A stretch of DNA of 64,000 bases from Delftia sp. PS-11. GTDB taxonomy: Bacteria; Pseudomonadota; Gammaproteobacteria; Burkholderiales; Burkholderiaceae_C. Both the position numbers and the translations under genes were made by a program. The DNA is taken from positions 1 to 64,000 of the forward strand of contig NZ_JACSYA010000015.1 in assembly GCF_029870285.1 (NCBI RefSeq). The letters run 5' to 3'. Below the pieces are notes generated by a model that was not told the DNA's origin, ran no database searches, and worked only from the letters and a program-made list of their open reading frames with translations. Shown piece by piece: positions 1 to 9,749 of this stretch; position 1 is the stretch's first letter, and every line of letters begins with the position of its first letter.

Positions 1-1685
1 GCTTGCCCCTCGGCCTCCTGCAGCTGGCGCCACATGATCTTGCCGCTGCCGGACTTGGGCAAGGCAGCCACAAACTGCACGATCTTGGGCGCCTTGTAGA
101 CCGCCATGTTCTCGCGGCACCACTGAATGATGTCCTCGGCCGTGGTCTGCTCGTGGCCTGCGCGCAGCACCACCACGGCCTTGACCGACTCGCCACGGTA
201 GGCATCGTGCGTGGAAATCACGCAAGCCTCCTGAATGGCCGGGTGGCGGAACATCAGCGATTCGACCTCGGCAGGCCAGACCTTGAAGCCGCTGGCATTG
301 ATCATGCGCTTGAGCCGGTCGGTGATGAAGAAATAGCCATCCTCGTCCACCCGGCCCAGATCGCCCGTGCGAAAGAACCGCTTGCCGTCAATTTCCATGA
401 AAACCTGGGCCGTGGCCTCGGGCCGTTTCCAGTACCCATCGAACACCTGGGGACCATGGACCACGATCTCGCCCTGCTCGCCCGCAGCCACGTCGGCGCC
501 GGTATCGGGGTCGATGACTCGCGCCTCGGTGCTCATGAAGGGAATGCCCAGGCACTGCTGCTTGGGCCGGTCGGGAGGGTTGCTGTGCGTGGGCGCAGCG
601 GTCTCCGTCAGGCCATAGCCTTCGCAGAACCGCAGGCCATACTGGTCCAGCAGGCGCTGGGCCACCGCCTGGGGCATGGCCGCGCCGCCGCCGCCGATGT
701 ATTTCAGGCTGCTGAGGTCGAACTGCGCAAAATTGGGACTGGCCAGCAGGTCGATCACCATGGTGGGAATATTGGTCCAGGTCGTGACCTGATAGCGCGA
801 AATCAGCCGGCCGGCCAATTCGCGGTCCCAGCGGGGCATGACCAGCAGCGTGGCTCCCATCGCAATGGAACAATGCATCACCGACACCACGCCGGTGATA
901 TGGAACAGGGGCGCAACCACCAGCACCACGGTTTCGCTGGTGCCTGCGCCCCAGTAGCCGCCTGCCACGGCGTTGTGGTTGATCGAACGGTGCGGATGCA
1001 TGCAGCCCTTGGGCTTGCCCGTGGTGCCGCTGGTATAGGGCAGGATGGCCAGATCATCGCGGCCTACCACATGCGCAGGCGCGGGGTCGGTGCATGCCAG
1101 CGCATCCTGCCATGCATGCACGGTGCCTGAGTCCAGCTGCGCCGCAGGGCGCTGGGTCAGCAGCCAGTCTCGCCACTGCGGCGGCGGTGCATCCTCGCCC
1201 TGCACGCTGGCATCGAAGGCATCGGTGAACTGCGTCACCACCATGTGAGCCAGGCGCTGCGCCGGGTCCAGCGCATTGCTGGCCTTGGCCAGCTCGGGCG
1301 CAAGGTCTGCCGTGGTGATGGCCACCCTGGCATCGGCATCGGTGATGTAGTGCTTGAGTTCCTCGGCCAGATTCATGGGGTTGACAGGCACCACCACCGC
1401 ATTGGCCCGCAGGATGGCGTAATGCGCGAGGATCAGCTGGGGCGTGTTCTGCATCAGCAGGATCACGCGGTCGCCGCGCTGCACGCCCAGCCTGTGCAAA
1501 TAGGCCGCCATGCGCTCCGTGCCATCGCACAGCGCACGGTAAGTCAGGACACTGCCGAAATAGCGGATGGCAGGCTTGTCCGGATAGCGGCGGGCATTGA
1601 CCGCCAGATTGTCCCAGACGCTGGTCGCGGGAACCGTGATGGAATGGGGCAGGCGGCTGGGCCAGAAAGCATGGTGCGCGGGCAT
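1..1685 (-). CDS. AMP-dependent acyl-CoA synthetase (3' end cut by window)
   Basis: Fatty-acyl or aryl-CoA ligase of the ANL superfamily, which activates a carboxylic acid as acyl-AMP and transfers it to CoA. The translation starts MPAHHAFWPSRLP at 1685 and stays open to the window edge. The P-loop YTSGTTGKPKG, the GYGLTE adenylate-binding motif, the hinge-region TGDLGRVDEDGYF and the C-terminal catalytic lysine motif PKSGSGKI are all present. Only a few C-terminal residues appear to be missing, because the family normally ends shortly after that lysine. It is divergent from the HugZ-like gene at 1892. Substrate not determinable; medium- or long-chain fatty acids are the usual guess for this subfamily. 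Confidence 0.9.
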   Translation of the reverse strand, partial: MPAHHAFWPSRLPHSITVPATSVWDNLAVNARRYPDKPAIRYFGSVLTYRALCDGTERMAAYLHRLGVQRGDRVILLMQNTPQLILAHYAILRANAVVVPVNPMNLAEELKHYITDADARVAITTADLAPELAKASNALDPAQRLAHMVVTQFTDAFDASVQGEDAPPPQWRDWLLTQRPAAQLDSGTVHAWQDALACTDPAPAHVVGRDDLAILPYTSGTTGKPKGCMHPHRSINHNAVAGGYWGAGTSETVVLVVAPLFHITGVVSVMHCSIAMGATLLVMPRWDRELAGRLISRYQVTTWTNIPTMVIDLLASPNFAQFDLSSLKYIGGGGAAMPQAVAQRLLDQYGLRFCEGYGLTETAAPTHSNPPDRPKQQCLGIPFMSTEARVIDPDTGADVAAGEQGEIVVHGPQVFDGYWKRPEATAQVFMEIDGKRFFRTGDLGRVDEDGYFFITDRLKRMINASGFKVWPAEVESLMFRHPAIQEACVISTHDAYRGESVKAVVVLRAGHEQTTAEDIIQWCRENMAVYKAPKIVQFVAALPKSGSGKIMWRQLQEAEGQ

Positions 1686-1891
1686 GGGCAAAATAGGCCT
1701 TGAAAAAAATCTGCGGGCACCGGCGAAGGCGCCGGCAAGGGTGCGGATGGCAAATCCACCTTGCCCAGCAGGCTAGGCGCAGGCACTGTTCCCGGCATTG
1801 GGGAAGCCCCCAGGCAATCGTCGCCAAAGTGACGCTTCAAGCCGCATTGCGGCAGCCGTTCAGCCCATGCTCCAGCGGTTACGATGGCGCT

Positions 1892-2404
1892 ATGCCACAC
1901 CTGTCACGCCTGCAGGCATCGCTGCGAGATCTGCTGGGCCAGCGCCGCACTGCGGCCCTGGCTACCCAGCAAAGCAACCCGTGCGCTGGCACCGTGCTGC
2001 CCGCCCCCCAACTGTCCATGGTGCCCTTCGCCTGGGATGGGCACTGCGGCTGCTTCGTGCTGCATGTCAGCGGCCTTGCCGCCCATACACGGGCCATGCA
2101 GCTTCACCCGGCCGTCAGCCTTCTCGTGTGCGCAGCCGAAGAGCCCAGCCAGGGTGTCCACGCCCTGGAGCGCGTCGCCATCGAGGGCGTGGCCTCGGCG
2201 CCGCCTGCGGACAGCCCGCAATGCCAGAGCGCGCGCGCAGCCTACCTGCAGCGCTTTGCGGAGGCCGAATTCATGACCACGCTGGGCGACTTCCGCTTTG
2301 TCTGCATCACGCCTTCGCACGCACGCCATGTGGCGGGCTTCGGCGCCGCCCGCGATGTCACAGCCCAGGATCTCATCGAAGCGCTGGGCGCACCAGCGGA
2401 CTGA
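1892..2404 (+). CDS. HugZ-like pyridoxamine 5'-phosphate oxidase-fold protein
   Basis: A 170-residue split-barrel flavin/heme-binding protein of the pyridoxamine 5'-phosphate oxidase-like superfamily. The N-terminus MPHLSRLQASLRDLLGQRR leads into the first barrel strand (TAALATQ), and the C-terminal segment GDFRFVCITPSHARHVAGFG matches the signature of HugZ-type heme-utilisation proteins. The open frame extends further upstream, but the added residues are low-complexity and unlike the family, so the ATG at 1892 is preferred. In this family the protein binds FMN or heme and acts in the cytoplasm in heme breakdown or detoxification. No heme-uptake genes are adjacent, so the role here is inferred from the family only. 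Confidence 0.75.
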   Translation: MPHLSRLQASLRDLLGQRRTAALATQQSNPCAGTVLPAPQLSMVPFAWDGHCGCFVLHVSGLAAHTRAMQLHPAVSLLVCAAEEPSQGVHALERVAIEGVASAPPADSPQCQSARAAYLQRFAEAEFMTTLGDFRFVCITPSHARHVAGFGAARDVTAQDLIEALGAPAD

Positions 2405-2473
2405 TCAGATGTCACGGGCCCAGCAGGGTGGCCGATGCGCCAGCAGAAGGCATGCCGCATGGCGGCTCATGCA

Positions 2474-3271
2474 TCAGAAGCGCAGCTTGACGAAGGCCGA
2501 AGGCCCCTGCAGCCGGACCTTGAGGCGGGCATCTGCGCTGCCTTCGCGCGTCAGGTCGATATCCGTGAGGCCATAGGAGAGCACCACTCCGAGGTTTTTG
2601 ACAGGAAACCACTCCACACCCAGGGCAGCGTTGTAGATGCTGCCGTGGAGCTTGCCCCCGTCCTTCCAGACGCCGGAGGCATCGGCAAACAGGCGCAGGT
2701 CCGGGTTGATGGCATGGCGCACGCCAACCTCCAGCATGGGGGCGAACGCATCTTCGGTGCCGCTGCCCCGGTAGGACGAGGCGATCCCACCCGCCCCGAT
2801 GGCCGCGCGGCCATTGATGTCTATGCGGTAGTAGGCCGCACCCGCCCCCAGGCCCAGGACGGTGTTGCCCGATCCCAGCCACCATTTGTAGCCCAGTTTG
2901 GCAAAGTCCAGCCCCAGGTCCATGCGGGCGTCGGCACTGAGGTTGCCGCTGCCGGCCTGGGCGTCGTAGCCACGGCGGAAGCGGTAGTAGTCGAAGGACA
3001 GGCCGTGGCTGTCGCCGATCAGTACATCGGCCGTCACGCGCGGCATGGTCACCTTGCCGGGCTTGATGTCACCGGTATCCACACGGTTGGCATCGCCCGC
3101 CAGCGATGCATTGAAGCGCGGGTCGGCCTGGAAGGCGCCGGCCGAGATGCTGATGCGGTCCAGCGCCGGCGAGGGCTCGGCCCATGCGGCAGGCAGCAGG
3201 CACAGCAGGCCGGCGGCCACCGCAGGAGCAAACCCAGGGGCAATACGGATGACGGGCGGGCGAATGGGCAT
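2474..3271 (-). CDS. Outer-membrane beta-barrel protein
   Basis: A 265-residue precursor. The start at 3271 gives a clear Sec signal peptide (positively charged start, hydrophobic stretch AVAAGLLCLLPAAWA, cleavage after AWA) and is preceded by a GGAG ribosome binding site. A frame extending upstream to 3502 would bury the signal peptide. The mature part is rich in alternating aromatic/small residues typical of 8-10-strand barrels (for example DYYRFRRGY, GAAYYRIDI, VLSYGLTDIDL) and ends in Phe, as most outer-membrane barrels do. It resembles OmpW/OmpA-barrel-like porins, but no specific family can be named with certainty. Monocistronic, facing away from the HugZ-like gene's end. Confidence 0.7.
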   Translation of the reverse strand: MPIRPPVIRIAPGFAPAVAAGLLCLLPAAWAEPSPALDRISISAGAFQADPRFNASLAGDANRVDTGDIKPGKVTMPRVTADVLIGDSHGLSFDYYRFRRGYDAQAGSGNLSADARMDLGLDFAKLGYKWWLGSGNTVLGLGAGAAYYRIDINGRAAIGAGGIASSYRGSGTEDAFAPMLEVGVRHAINPDLRLFADASGVWKDGGKLHGSIYNAALGVEWFPVKNLGVVLSYGLTDIDLTREGSADARLKVRLQGPSAFVKLRF

Positions 3272-3542
3272 GGTGCGATTCTCCAGAACAGCAGATGGGG
3301 CCATCCGCGCTCCCGCAGCGCCTGGGCGCTGGAGAGAGGATGCGGGCATGCGAGGGCATGCGGCAGCGCGAATGGGAGGCAAGGCGGCACCCGGGCGCCG
3401 CCTTGCGCCAGTACGGTCCGGGGCGTTTGCAGCCCGTATCCGATGGCGCCGGGCCAGCTTAAAGAGCCCGGCGGCCGCAGGCAATGGCTGCGCGCTGGCC
3501 ACTACACGATGGCAAGGCGCCGGCCGACAGGCCGGCCTGCGC

Positions 3543-6500
3543 TCAATGGCCGAGTTGCTGCCAGACTTTTTCGAGGCGCTTGACGCTGACCGGGTATGGC
3601 GTGCGCAGCTCCTGGGCGAAGAAGCTCACGCGCAGCTCCTCCAGCATCCAGCGGTATTCCTGCATGCGGGCATCGACCTGGCCTTTGCGCTCGGCCACCA
3701 GGCGCCAGTAGCGCTGCTCCAGCGGGCGCAGCTCGGCCAGGCGGGAAGCATCGCGCGCGGGGTCGGCGCGGTACTTGTCCAGGCGGCTGGTGATGGCCTT
3801 GAGGTAGCGGCCATAGTGCTGCAGCTGGGTCCAGGGCGCAGCAGCGATGAAGGCTTTGGGCATCAGGCGCTGCAGTTGCTGGGCCGCATCGGCGGTGGCG
3901 TCGGGCGCGTTCCTGCTGTCCTTGATCTTGCGCTGGGCTGCCGCGTACTCGGTGAGGATGCCTGCCGCCATGCGCGCGACCTCGTTGGCAATCAGGGTCA
4001 GGCGTCCGCGCCCGTCCTGCACGCGCTGGCGGAACTGGGCGTCCTGGGTGGGCAGCGGCTCCTGCAGGAAAGCGCGGTCGATGGCCACGTCGATGATCTG
4101 CTCGCGCAGCTCCTCCTGCGTGCCCAGCGGCATGTAGGCGACGGCCATTTTCTGCAGATCCGGGATGTTCTTTTCCAGGTATTTGAGCGCATCGCGGATC
4201 TGCAGCGCAAACAGGCGGCGCAGGCCGACACGGTGGCGCGCTGCGGCGACTTCGGGTTCGTCGAAGACCTCTATGCCCACGGCTTCGCCATGGTCGATCA
4301 GGGCCGGAAAGCCGATCAGCGTCTGGCCGCCCTTGCGGATTTCCATGAGTTCGGGCAGCTCGCCAAAGCTCCATTCCTTGTAGCGCGCGTCCGCCGGCTG
4401 GGTGGACGGAGCCTGCGCGGCTGCGGCGGGAGCACGGCCCTGCGTGGACGATGCCGGCGCGGCTTTTTTCCCGGGCGCCGCCTGCGACCCGGACGAAGGC
4501 GTGGACACAGGATCGGCAGCGGGTGCGGGCACCACCTTGAGCGCGGCCAGCGCCTGGAAGGCGCCGCGCGCCTTGGCGCCCAGTTCGGCCTTGAGCGCGC
4601 CCAGGTTGCGCCCCTGGCCCAGCTGGCGCCCATGCTCGTCCGTGATGCGCAGGTTCATGAACAGGTGCGGACTGAGCATGTCGAGCTTGAAGTCGGCGCG
4701 CTTGACGTCCAGCGAGGTTTCGTCGCGCACCTGCTTGAGCAGGGCATCGATGAGCGATCCCTGGGCCCAGCGTTCGGGGGTGGTGAACAGTTCGGCCAGG
4801 CGCTGGGCGCTTTCGGGCAGGGGCACGAAGCGGCTGCGCGGGCGCTGGGGCAGGCTCTTGAGCAGGGCCTGGATCTTGTCCTTGAGCATGCCGGGCACCA
4901 GCCATTCGGCGCGGTCTTCGCTGACCTGGTTGAGCACGAACAGGGGCACGGTGACGGTGATGCCGTCGCGCGCGTCGCCGGGGCTGTGCAGATAGGCCGC
5001 CGTGCAGTCCACGCCGCCGAGCTTGACCACTTTGGGGAAAGCCTGGGTGGTGATGCCGGCCGCCTCATGGCGCATCAGTTCGTCGCGCGACAGGCGCAGC
5101 AGGTCGGTGTTTTCCTTGGAAGCATCGCGGAACCAGCGGTCAAAGGTGGCGCCGCTGAAGACATCCTTCGGAATCTGCTGGTCGTAGAAGGCATAGATCA
5201 GCTCGTCGTCGACCAGCACGTCCTGGCGGCGGCTCTTGTGCTCCAGCTCTTCGACCTTGCGCACCATCTTGAGGTTGGCGGGCAGAAAATGCCAGCGCGT
5301 ATCCCACTGCCCTTCGACCAGGGCCTGGCGGATGAAAATCTCGCGCGCGGACTGCGGGTCGATGCGGCCATAGCTCATGCGCCGGCCGTTGTAGACCACC
5401 AGGCCGTAGAGCGTGGCGCGCTCCAGCGCCACCACGTCGGCCTGGTTCTTGGACCAGTGCGGATCGAGCAGTTGTTTCTTGAGCAGGTGGGCGCCCACCT
5501 CCTCCAGCCACTGCGGGTCGATGGCGGCAACGCCCCGGCCATACAGGCGCGAGGTCTCGACCAGCTCGGCCGCGACGATCCAGCGCCCGGGCTTTTTGGA
5601 CAGATGGGCGCCCGGGTGCGGATGGAAACGGATGCCGCGCGCGCCCAGATAGGCGTCGCTTTCGTCGCCCTTGTAGCCGATGTTGCCCAGCAGGCCGGAC
5701 AGCATGGACAGGTGCACCGCGTCGTAGCCTGCAGGCTCGGTGTTGATTTTCCACTTGTGCTCGTTGACCACGGTCAGCAGCTGGGAGTGGATATCGCGCC
5801 ACTCGCGCACGCGGCGGATGTTGACGAAGTTCTGGCGCAGCAGCTGCTCCCACTGGCGGTTGCTGAGCTTGTGCGTGGGCTCGTCGTCCGTGCCGGGACC
5901 CGTATCCTGCGGATGGAAGGCCGCCAGAGACTCGGCAGCCGGTGCGGGCACGCTTTGCCCGCCGCTGCGCTGGGCCACAGGCAGGAAGGCGGCGTTGCGC
6001 GCCGGGGCCTTGGGCGCGGGCGCCTGCGCGGCCATTTCCTTGCGGCTCTTGGCCACCACCTTGCCGCCGCGTGCGTCCTGCAGCCATTTCCACAGGCGCA
6101 GGTAGCCGCTGAATTCGCTTTTCTCGTCGTCGAACTTGGCGTGCTGCTGGTCGGCCTGCTGCTGGGCCTCCAGCGGCCGGTCGCGCACGTCCTGCACGGA
6201 CAGGGCCGAGGCAATGACCAGCACTTCGGCCACGGCGCCGCGCGCGCGCGCCTCCAGGATCATGCGGCCCACGCGCGGGTCCAGCGGCAGGCGGGCCAGC
6301 TCGCGGCCCATGGGCAGCAGCTCGCCGCGCTCGTCCACGGCGCCCAGCTCGCCCAGCAGCTGGTAGCCGTCGGCAATCGCCCGGCCCGAGGGGGCTTCGA
6401 GAAAGGGGAAGTTCACCACGTCGCCCAGGCCCAGCGACTTCATGCGCAGGATGACACCGGCCAGCGAGGAGCGCAGGATTTCGGGATCGGTGAAGTGTGC

Positions 6501-7619
6501 GCGTGCGCTGAAATCGGCCTCGTCGTACAGGCGGATGCAGATGCCGTTGGCCACGCGCCCGCAGCGGCCGGCGCGCTGGTTGGCGGCGGCCTGGCTGATG
6601 GGCTCGACCAGCAGTTGCTCGACCTTGCTGCGCAGCGAATAGCGTTTGACACGGGCCGTGCCCGCATCGATCACGTAGCGGATGCCGGGCACGGTCAGCG
6701 AGGTTTCGGCCACGTTGGTGGCCAGCACGATGCGCCGGCCTGTGTGGCTGTCGAAGATGCGGTCCTGCTCGGCCTGGGACAGGCGCGAGAACAGGGGCAG
6801 CACCTCGGCGTGGCGCAGCACGGGCTGCTGGGCCAGGTGCTTGCGCAGGTGGTCGGCGGCCTCGCGGATCTCGCGCTCGCCGGGCAGAAAGACCAGAATG
6901 TCGCCTCCTGCCCCGCCCGCCCACAGCTCGTCCACGCCGTCGGCGATGGCGTTGTTGAGGTCGTAGTCGCGCTTTTCCTCGAAGGGGCGCCAGCGCATTT
7001 CCACGGGGTAGGTGCGGCCCGAGACCATGATGACCGGAGCAGGCCCTTTGGGGCCTTCGAAATGCCTGGCGAACCGCTCGGCATCGATGGTGGCCGATGT
7101 CACCACCACCTTGAGATCAGGGCGCCTGGGCAGGATCTGCTTGATGTAGCCCAGCAGAAAATCGATGTTGAGGCTGCGCTCATGGGCCTCGTCGATGATG
7201 AGGGTGTCGTAGGCGCGCAGCAGCGGGTCGGTCTGCGTCTCGGCCAGCAAGATGCCGTCCGTCATCAGCTTGACCGAGGCATCCTTGGACAGCCGGTCCT
7301 GGAAGCGCACCTTGTAGCCCACCACATCGCCCAGCGGCGTATTCAATTCCTCGGCAATGCGCTTGGCCACGGAGCTGGCGGCGATGCGGCGCGGCTGCGT
7401 GTGGCCGATCAGGTGGCCGCGCACCTGGCCCTTGTCGTCGGGCGTGGCGTTGACCTTGCCACGGCCCAGCGCCAGCGCGATCTTGGGCAGTTGCGTGGTC
7501 TTGCCCGAGCCCGTTTCGCCGCAGACGATGATGACCTGATGGCGATCCATGGCCTCCATGATCTCTTCACGGCGGGAGGATACGGGCAGGGATTCAGGGA
7601 AGCTGATCTTCAAAGGCAT
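3543..7619 (-). CDS. hrpA: ATP-dependent RNA helicase HrpA
   Basis: A 1358-residue DEAH-box helicase, close to the roughly 1300 residues of Escherichia coli HrpA. Walker A GETGSGKTT lies at residues 35-42, the DEAH box with ERS at 143-149, and SAT at 175-177. Motif V (ATNVAETSLTVPG) and motif VI (QRAGRCGR) follow, then the OB-fold region and the long C-terminal HrpA-specific domain (DUF3418). A Pro/Ala-rich linker near the last third separates it. The start at 7619 (MPLKISFPES) fits the family N-terminus; the open frame continues upstream without similarity. In E. coli HrpA resolves stalled or collided ribosomes and takes part in fimbrial mRNA processing; cytoplasmic. Confidence 0.96.
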   Translation of the reverse strand: MPLKISFPESLPVSSRREEIMEAMDRHQVIIVCGETGSGKTTQLPKIALALGRGKVNATPDDKGQVRGHLIGHTQPRRIAASSVAKRIAEELNTPLGDVVGYKVRFQDRLSKDASVKLMTDGILLAETQTDPLLRAYDTLIIDEAHERSLNIDFLLGYIKQILPRRPDLKVVVTSATIDAERFARHFEGPKGPAPVIMVSGRTYPVEMRWRPFEEKRDYDLNNAIADGVDELWAGGAGGDILVFLPGEREIREAADHLRKHLAQQPVLRHAEVLPLFSRLSQAEQDRIFDSHTGRRIVLATNVAETSLTVPGIRYVIDAGTARVKRYSLRSKVEQLLVEPISQAAANQRAGRCGRVANGICIRLYDEADFSARAHFTDPEILRSSLAGVILRMKSLGLGDVVNFPFLEAPSGRAIADGYQLLGELGAVDERGELLPMGRELARLPLDPRVGRMILEARARGAVAEVLVIASALSVQDVRDRPLEAQQQADQQHAKFDDEKSEFSGYLRLWKWLQDARGGKVVAKSRKEMAAQAPAPKAPARNAAFLPVAQRSGGQSVPAPAAESLAAFHPQDTGPGTDDEPTHKLSNRQWEQLLRQNFVNIRRVREWRDIHSQLLTVVNEHKWKINTEPAGYDAVHLSMLSGLLGNIGYKGDESDAYLGARGIRFHPHPGAHLSKKPGRWIVAAELVETSRLYGRGVAAIDPQWLEEVGAHLLKKQLLDPHWSKNQADVVALERATLYGLVVYNGRRMSYGRIDPQSAREIFIRQALVEGQWDTRWHFLPANLKMVRKVEELEHKSRRQDVLVDDELIYAFYDQQIPKDVFSGATFDRWFRDASKENTDLLRLSRDELMRHEAAGITTQAFPKVVKLGGVDCTAAYLHSPGDARDGITVTVPLFVLNQVSEDRAEWLVPGMLKDKIQALLKSLPQRPRSRFVPLPESAQRLAELFTTPERWAQGSLIDALLKQVRDETSLDVKRADFKLDMLSPHLFMNLRITDEHGRQLGQGRNLGALKAELGAKARGAFQALAALKVVPAPAADPVSTPSSGSQAAPGKKAAPASSTQGRAPAAAAQAPSTQPADARYKEWSFGELPELMEIRKGGQTLIGFPALIDHGEAVGIEVFDEPEVAAARHRVGLRRLFALQIRDALKYLEKNIPDLQKMAVAYMPLGTQEELREQIIDVAIDRAFLQEPLPTQDAQFRQRVQDGRGRLTLIANEVARMAAGILTEYAAAQRKIKDSRNAPDATADAAQQLQRLMPKAFIAAAPWTQLQHYGRYLKAITSRLDKYRADPARDASRLAELRPLEQRYWRLVAERKGQVDARMQEYRWMLEELRVSFFAQELRTPYPVSVKRLEKVWQQLGH

Positions 7620-7805
7620 AAGGGGCCGGATTATCCCAGCGCACCGCCGGGGCCGCCACAGCCCCCTGATTACACCCCCTGGATTTCCATGCCAGACCCT
7701 GTGACGCCCTGCTGAAAACCCCGCCCTGCCAGGGCCTTCGCGCCACCGTGCGCCGGTGCGCGCCGCATTGCGCACAATCGGCGCTCCCTGTCTGCCTCGC
7801 TGACC

Positions 7806-8972
7806 ATGGTCTCACTCGCCGCCCTGATCATCCCGCTGCTGGCCCTGTGGCTGTGGTGGCCCGTCCATTCGCTGGCGCGCCGTGCGCGCCTGGCAGCGGT
7901 GCTGGCCACGGCCGTGCCGGGCTGCATGCCGGCCCTGCTGCTGTTGCTGCTGCGCGAAGGTGGCCTCGACTACCGCACTCTGGCCCATCTGCAGGTGCCG
8001 GGCGGCTGGGTGCTGGCCGTGCTGCTGATGCTGGCCATCTTTGTGGCGCTGCGCGACGGCCTGTGGTGCGCCAGCGCGCTCGCTGGCCGCGCCACCTGGA
8101 AAGCACGCCTGCACGCGCCCGGCCTGACGCTGGCTGCTGTCGCGCTGGCAGGCGCCGTGTCGGCCTGGGGCGTGGCCAACGCCCTGCGCCCGCCCGAGGT
8201 GCAGGAGCGCACGCTGCGCCTGGCGGGGCTGCCGACCGGGCTCGACGGCCTGCGCGTGGCCGTGCTGGCCGACATCCATGCCAGCCCGGTCAACGACGCC
8301 CGCCATGTGCAGGCCATCGTGGAGCGCACCCTGGCCGCGCGGCCCGATCTGATCGTGCTGCCCGGCGACATGGTGGATGGCGAGGTGGACAGCGGCCGCG
8401 CCAATGTGGCGCCGCTGGCGCGGCTGCAGGCGCGCTACGGCGTCTGGGCCGCGCCCGGCAACCATGAGTACTACAGCGGCTACGACGCCTGGATGGCCGA
8501 GTTCCGGCGCCTGGGCCTGGGCCTGCTGGAAAACCGCATGCAGCTGATCGAGGTGCGCGGCAGCAGGCTGGCGCTGTCGGGCATCGGCGATCCGGCCTAT
8601 GGGCGGCTGTCGCGCCAGAACAGCAATCCGTCCGTGCCCGAGGGCGTGCCGCCCGATATCGCCACGGTCGCCGCCCAGGCACAGGCCGCGCAGGCGCAAT
8701 GGCACCTGCTGCTGGCCCACCAGCCCAAGCTGGCACGCGACAACGCTGCGCATGGCGTGGACCTGCAGATATCGGGCCATACGCATGGCGGCCTGATCCG
8801 GGGCCTGGACCAGTGGCTGGTGGCCCCTGCCAACAACGGCTTTGTGCGCGGCGAATACGAGGTCGATGGCATGAAGCTGTTCGTGAGCAGCGGCGCCGGC
8901 CTGTGGGCCGGCTTCGCCATACGGCTGGGCGTGCCGGCCAGCATCGATCTGCTGGTGCTGCGCGGGGCCTGA
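7806..8972 (+). CDS. Membrane-anchored metallophosphoesterase
   Basis: A 388-residue calcineurin-like phosphoesterase of the YkuE/YaeI type. The first ~135 residues hold four hydrophobic membrane segments. The catalytic domain follows with the metal-binding motifs in order: DIHAS (D-x-H), GDMVDGE, GNHEYY, the His of LLAHQPK and SGHTHGG. All metal ligands are visible, so the enzyme should be active with a dinuclear metal centre, facing one side of the inner membrane. Known relatives hydrolyse phosphodiesters including lipid A precursors, but the substrate cannot be read from sequence. Divergent from hrpA, with a short promoter region between. Confidence 0.9.
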   Translation: MVSLAALIIPLLALWLWWPVHSLARRARLAAVLATAVPGCMPALLLLLLREGGLDYRTLAHLQVPGGWVLAVLLMLAIFVALRDGLWCASALAGRATWKARLHAPGLTLAAVALAGAVSAWGVANALRPPEVQERTLRLAGLPTGLDGLRVAVLADIHASPVNDARHVQAIVERTLAARPDLIVLPGDMVDGEVDSGRANVAPLARLQARYGVWAAPGNHEYYSGYDAWMAEFRRLGLGLLENRMQLIEVRGSRLALSGIGDPAYGRLSRQNSNPSVPEGVPPDIATVAAQAQAAQAQWHLLLAHQPKLARDNAAHGVDLQISGHTHGGLIRGLDQWLVAPANNGFVRGEYEVDGMKLFVSSGAGLWAGFAIRLGVPASIDLLVLRGA

Positions 8973-9004
8973 GCGCGTGTTCGCGCGCTGAACCCTGCCG
9001 GGAC

Positions 9005-9736
9005 TCAGGCCGCAGGTGCCACCGCTGCGCCCTGAATGCCGTGACGCGCCAGGGCCTCGGCCACGAAACCCGAGGCCTTAGCCTCTTCCACAAAGTCGGC
9101 CAGCACGCGCTGCGCCTGCTCGCCGCGCCCCTTGGGCAGGCCCATGGCCTGCTGGATCACCATGAAGCGGCCCGGCAGCAGGCGCAGGCCCGGCAGCCGG
9201 GCGGCATCGGCTTCGAGCTGCTGGCGCACGCCAGCCGCCACATCGGCCGCCGACCCCACGAAGGTGTCCACCACGGCGGGCGACGAGATGGCGCGCTCGA
9301 TCTGCGCGTGGCGCAGTTCACGGCTCAGGTACAGGTCGTAGGCGCTGCCCTTGCCGACCACCACGGTATGCCCGGCCTGGTCCACCTGGGCGTTGTCGGT
9401 CAGTGGCGAGTCCTGGCGCACCAGGTAGCTGCCCTCGATCAGCACATACGGCGCGGAAAAAGCGATACCGGCGCCCCGCACGGGGTCCACGGCAAAGAAG
9501 CCAAAGTCGGCTTCCTCGCGCGTGACCGCATCCACGGACTTGCCGGCGGTGTCGAAAACCACCAGCTCCAGCGCCAGCCCCAGCTGCGCGGCAAAGCGCC
9601 GGGCCAGATCGATGGACACGCCCGCCGGCTGCCCGTCGCCATCCAGGCGCGCCAGGATGGGATTGCCGGTGTTGATGGAGGCTCGGATGCGGCCTTGCGG
9701 CGCCAGGGTGGCCAGCAGTTGGGGAGACAGGAGCAT
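9005..9736 (-). CDS. Family 3 solute-binding-domain protein lacking a signal peptide
   Basis: A 243-residue periplasmic-binding-protein-fold domain of the amino-acid ABC transporter type. It has the characteristic lobe-1 pattern (RIRASINTGNPILA, PAGVSIDLARRFAAQLG, ADFGFFAVDPVRGAGIAFSAPYV). The N-terminus is MLLSPQLLATLAPQGRIR and shows no signal peptide, and no ABC permease or ATPase is adjacent. The gene starts 13 bases after the stop of the GntR regulator upstream (9750-10691), so the two are almost certainly cotranscribed. A cytoplasmic ligand-sensing or scavenging role is possible; secretion by an undetected route cannot be excluded. Confidence 0.8.
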   Translation of the reverse strand: MLLSPQLLATLAPQGRIRASINTGNPILARLDGDGQPAGVSIDLARRFAAQLGLALELVVFDTAGKSVDAVTREEADFGFFAVDPVRGAGIAFSAPYVLIEGSYLVRQDSPLTDNAQVDQAGHTVVVGKGSAYDLYLSRELRHAQIERAISSPAVVDTFVGSAADVAAGVRQQLEADAARLPGLRLLPGRFMVIQQAMGLPKGRGEQAQRVLADFVEEAKASGFVAEALARHGIQGAAVAPAA

Positions 9737-9749
9737 GGGTTCTATCGCT

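Noticed and set aside
3045..7715. A 1556-codon open frame on the strand opposite hrpA
   Set aside because: It is an antisense shadow caused by high GC content and hrpA codon use. The translation has no family similarity, and the opposite strand encodes a full set of helicase motifs.
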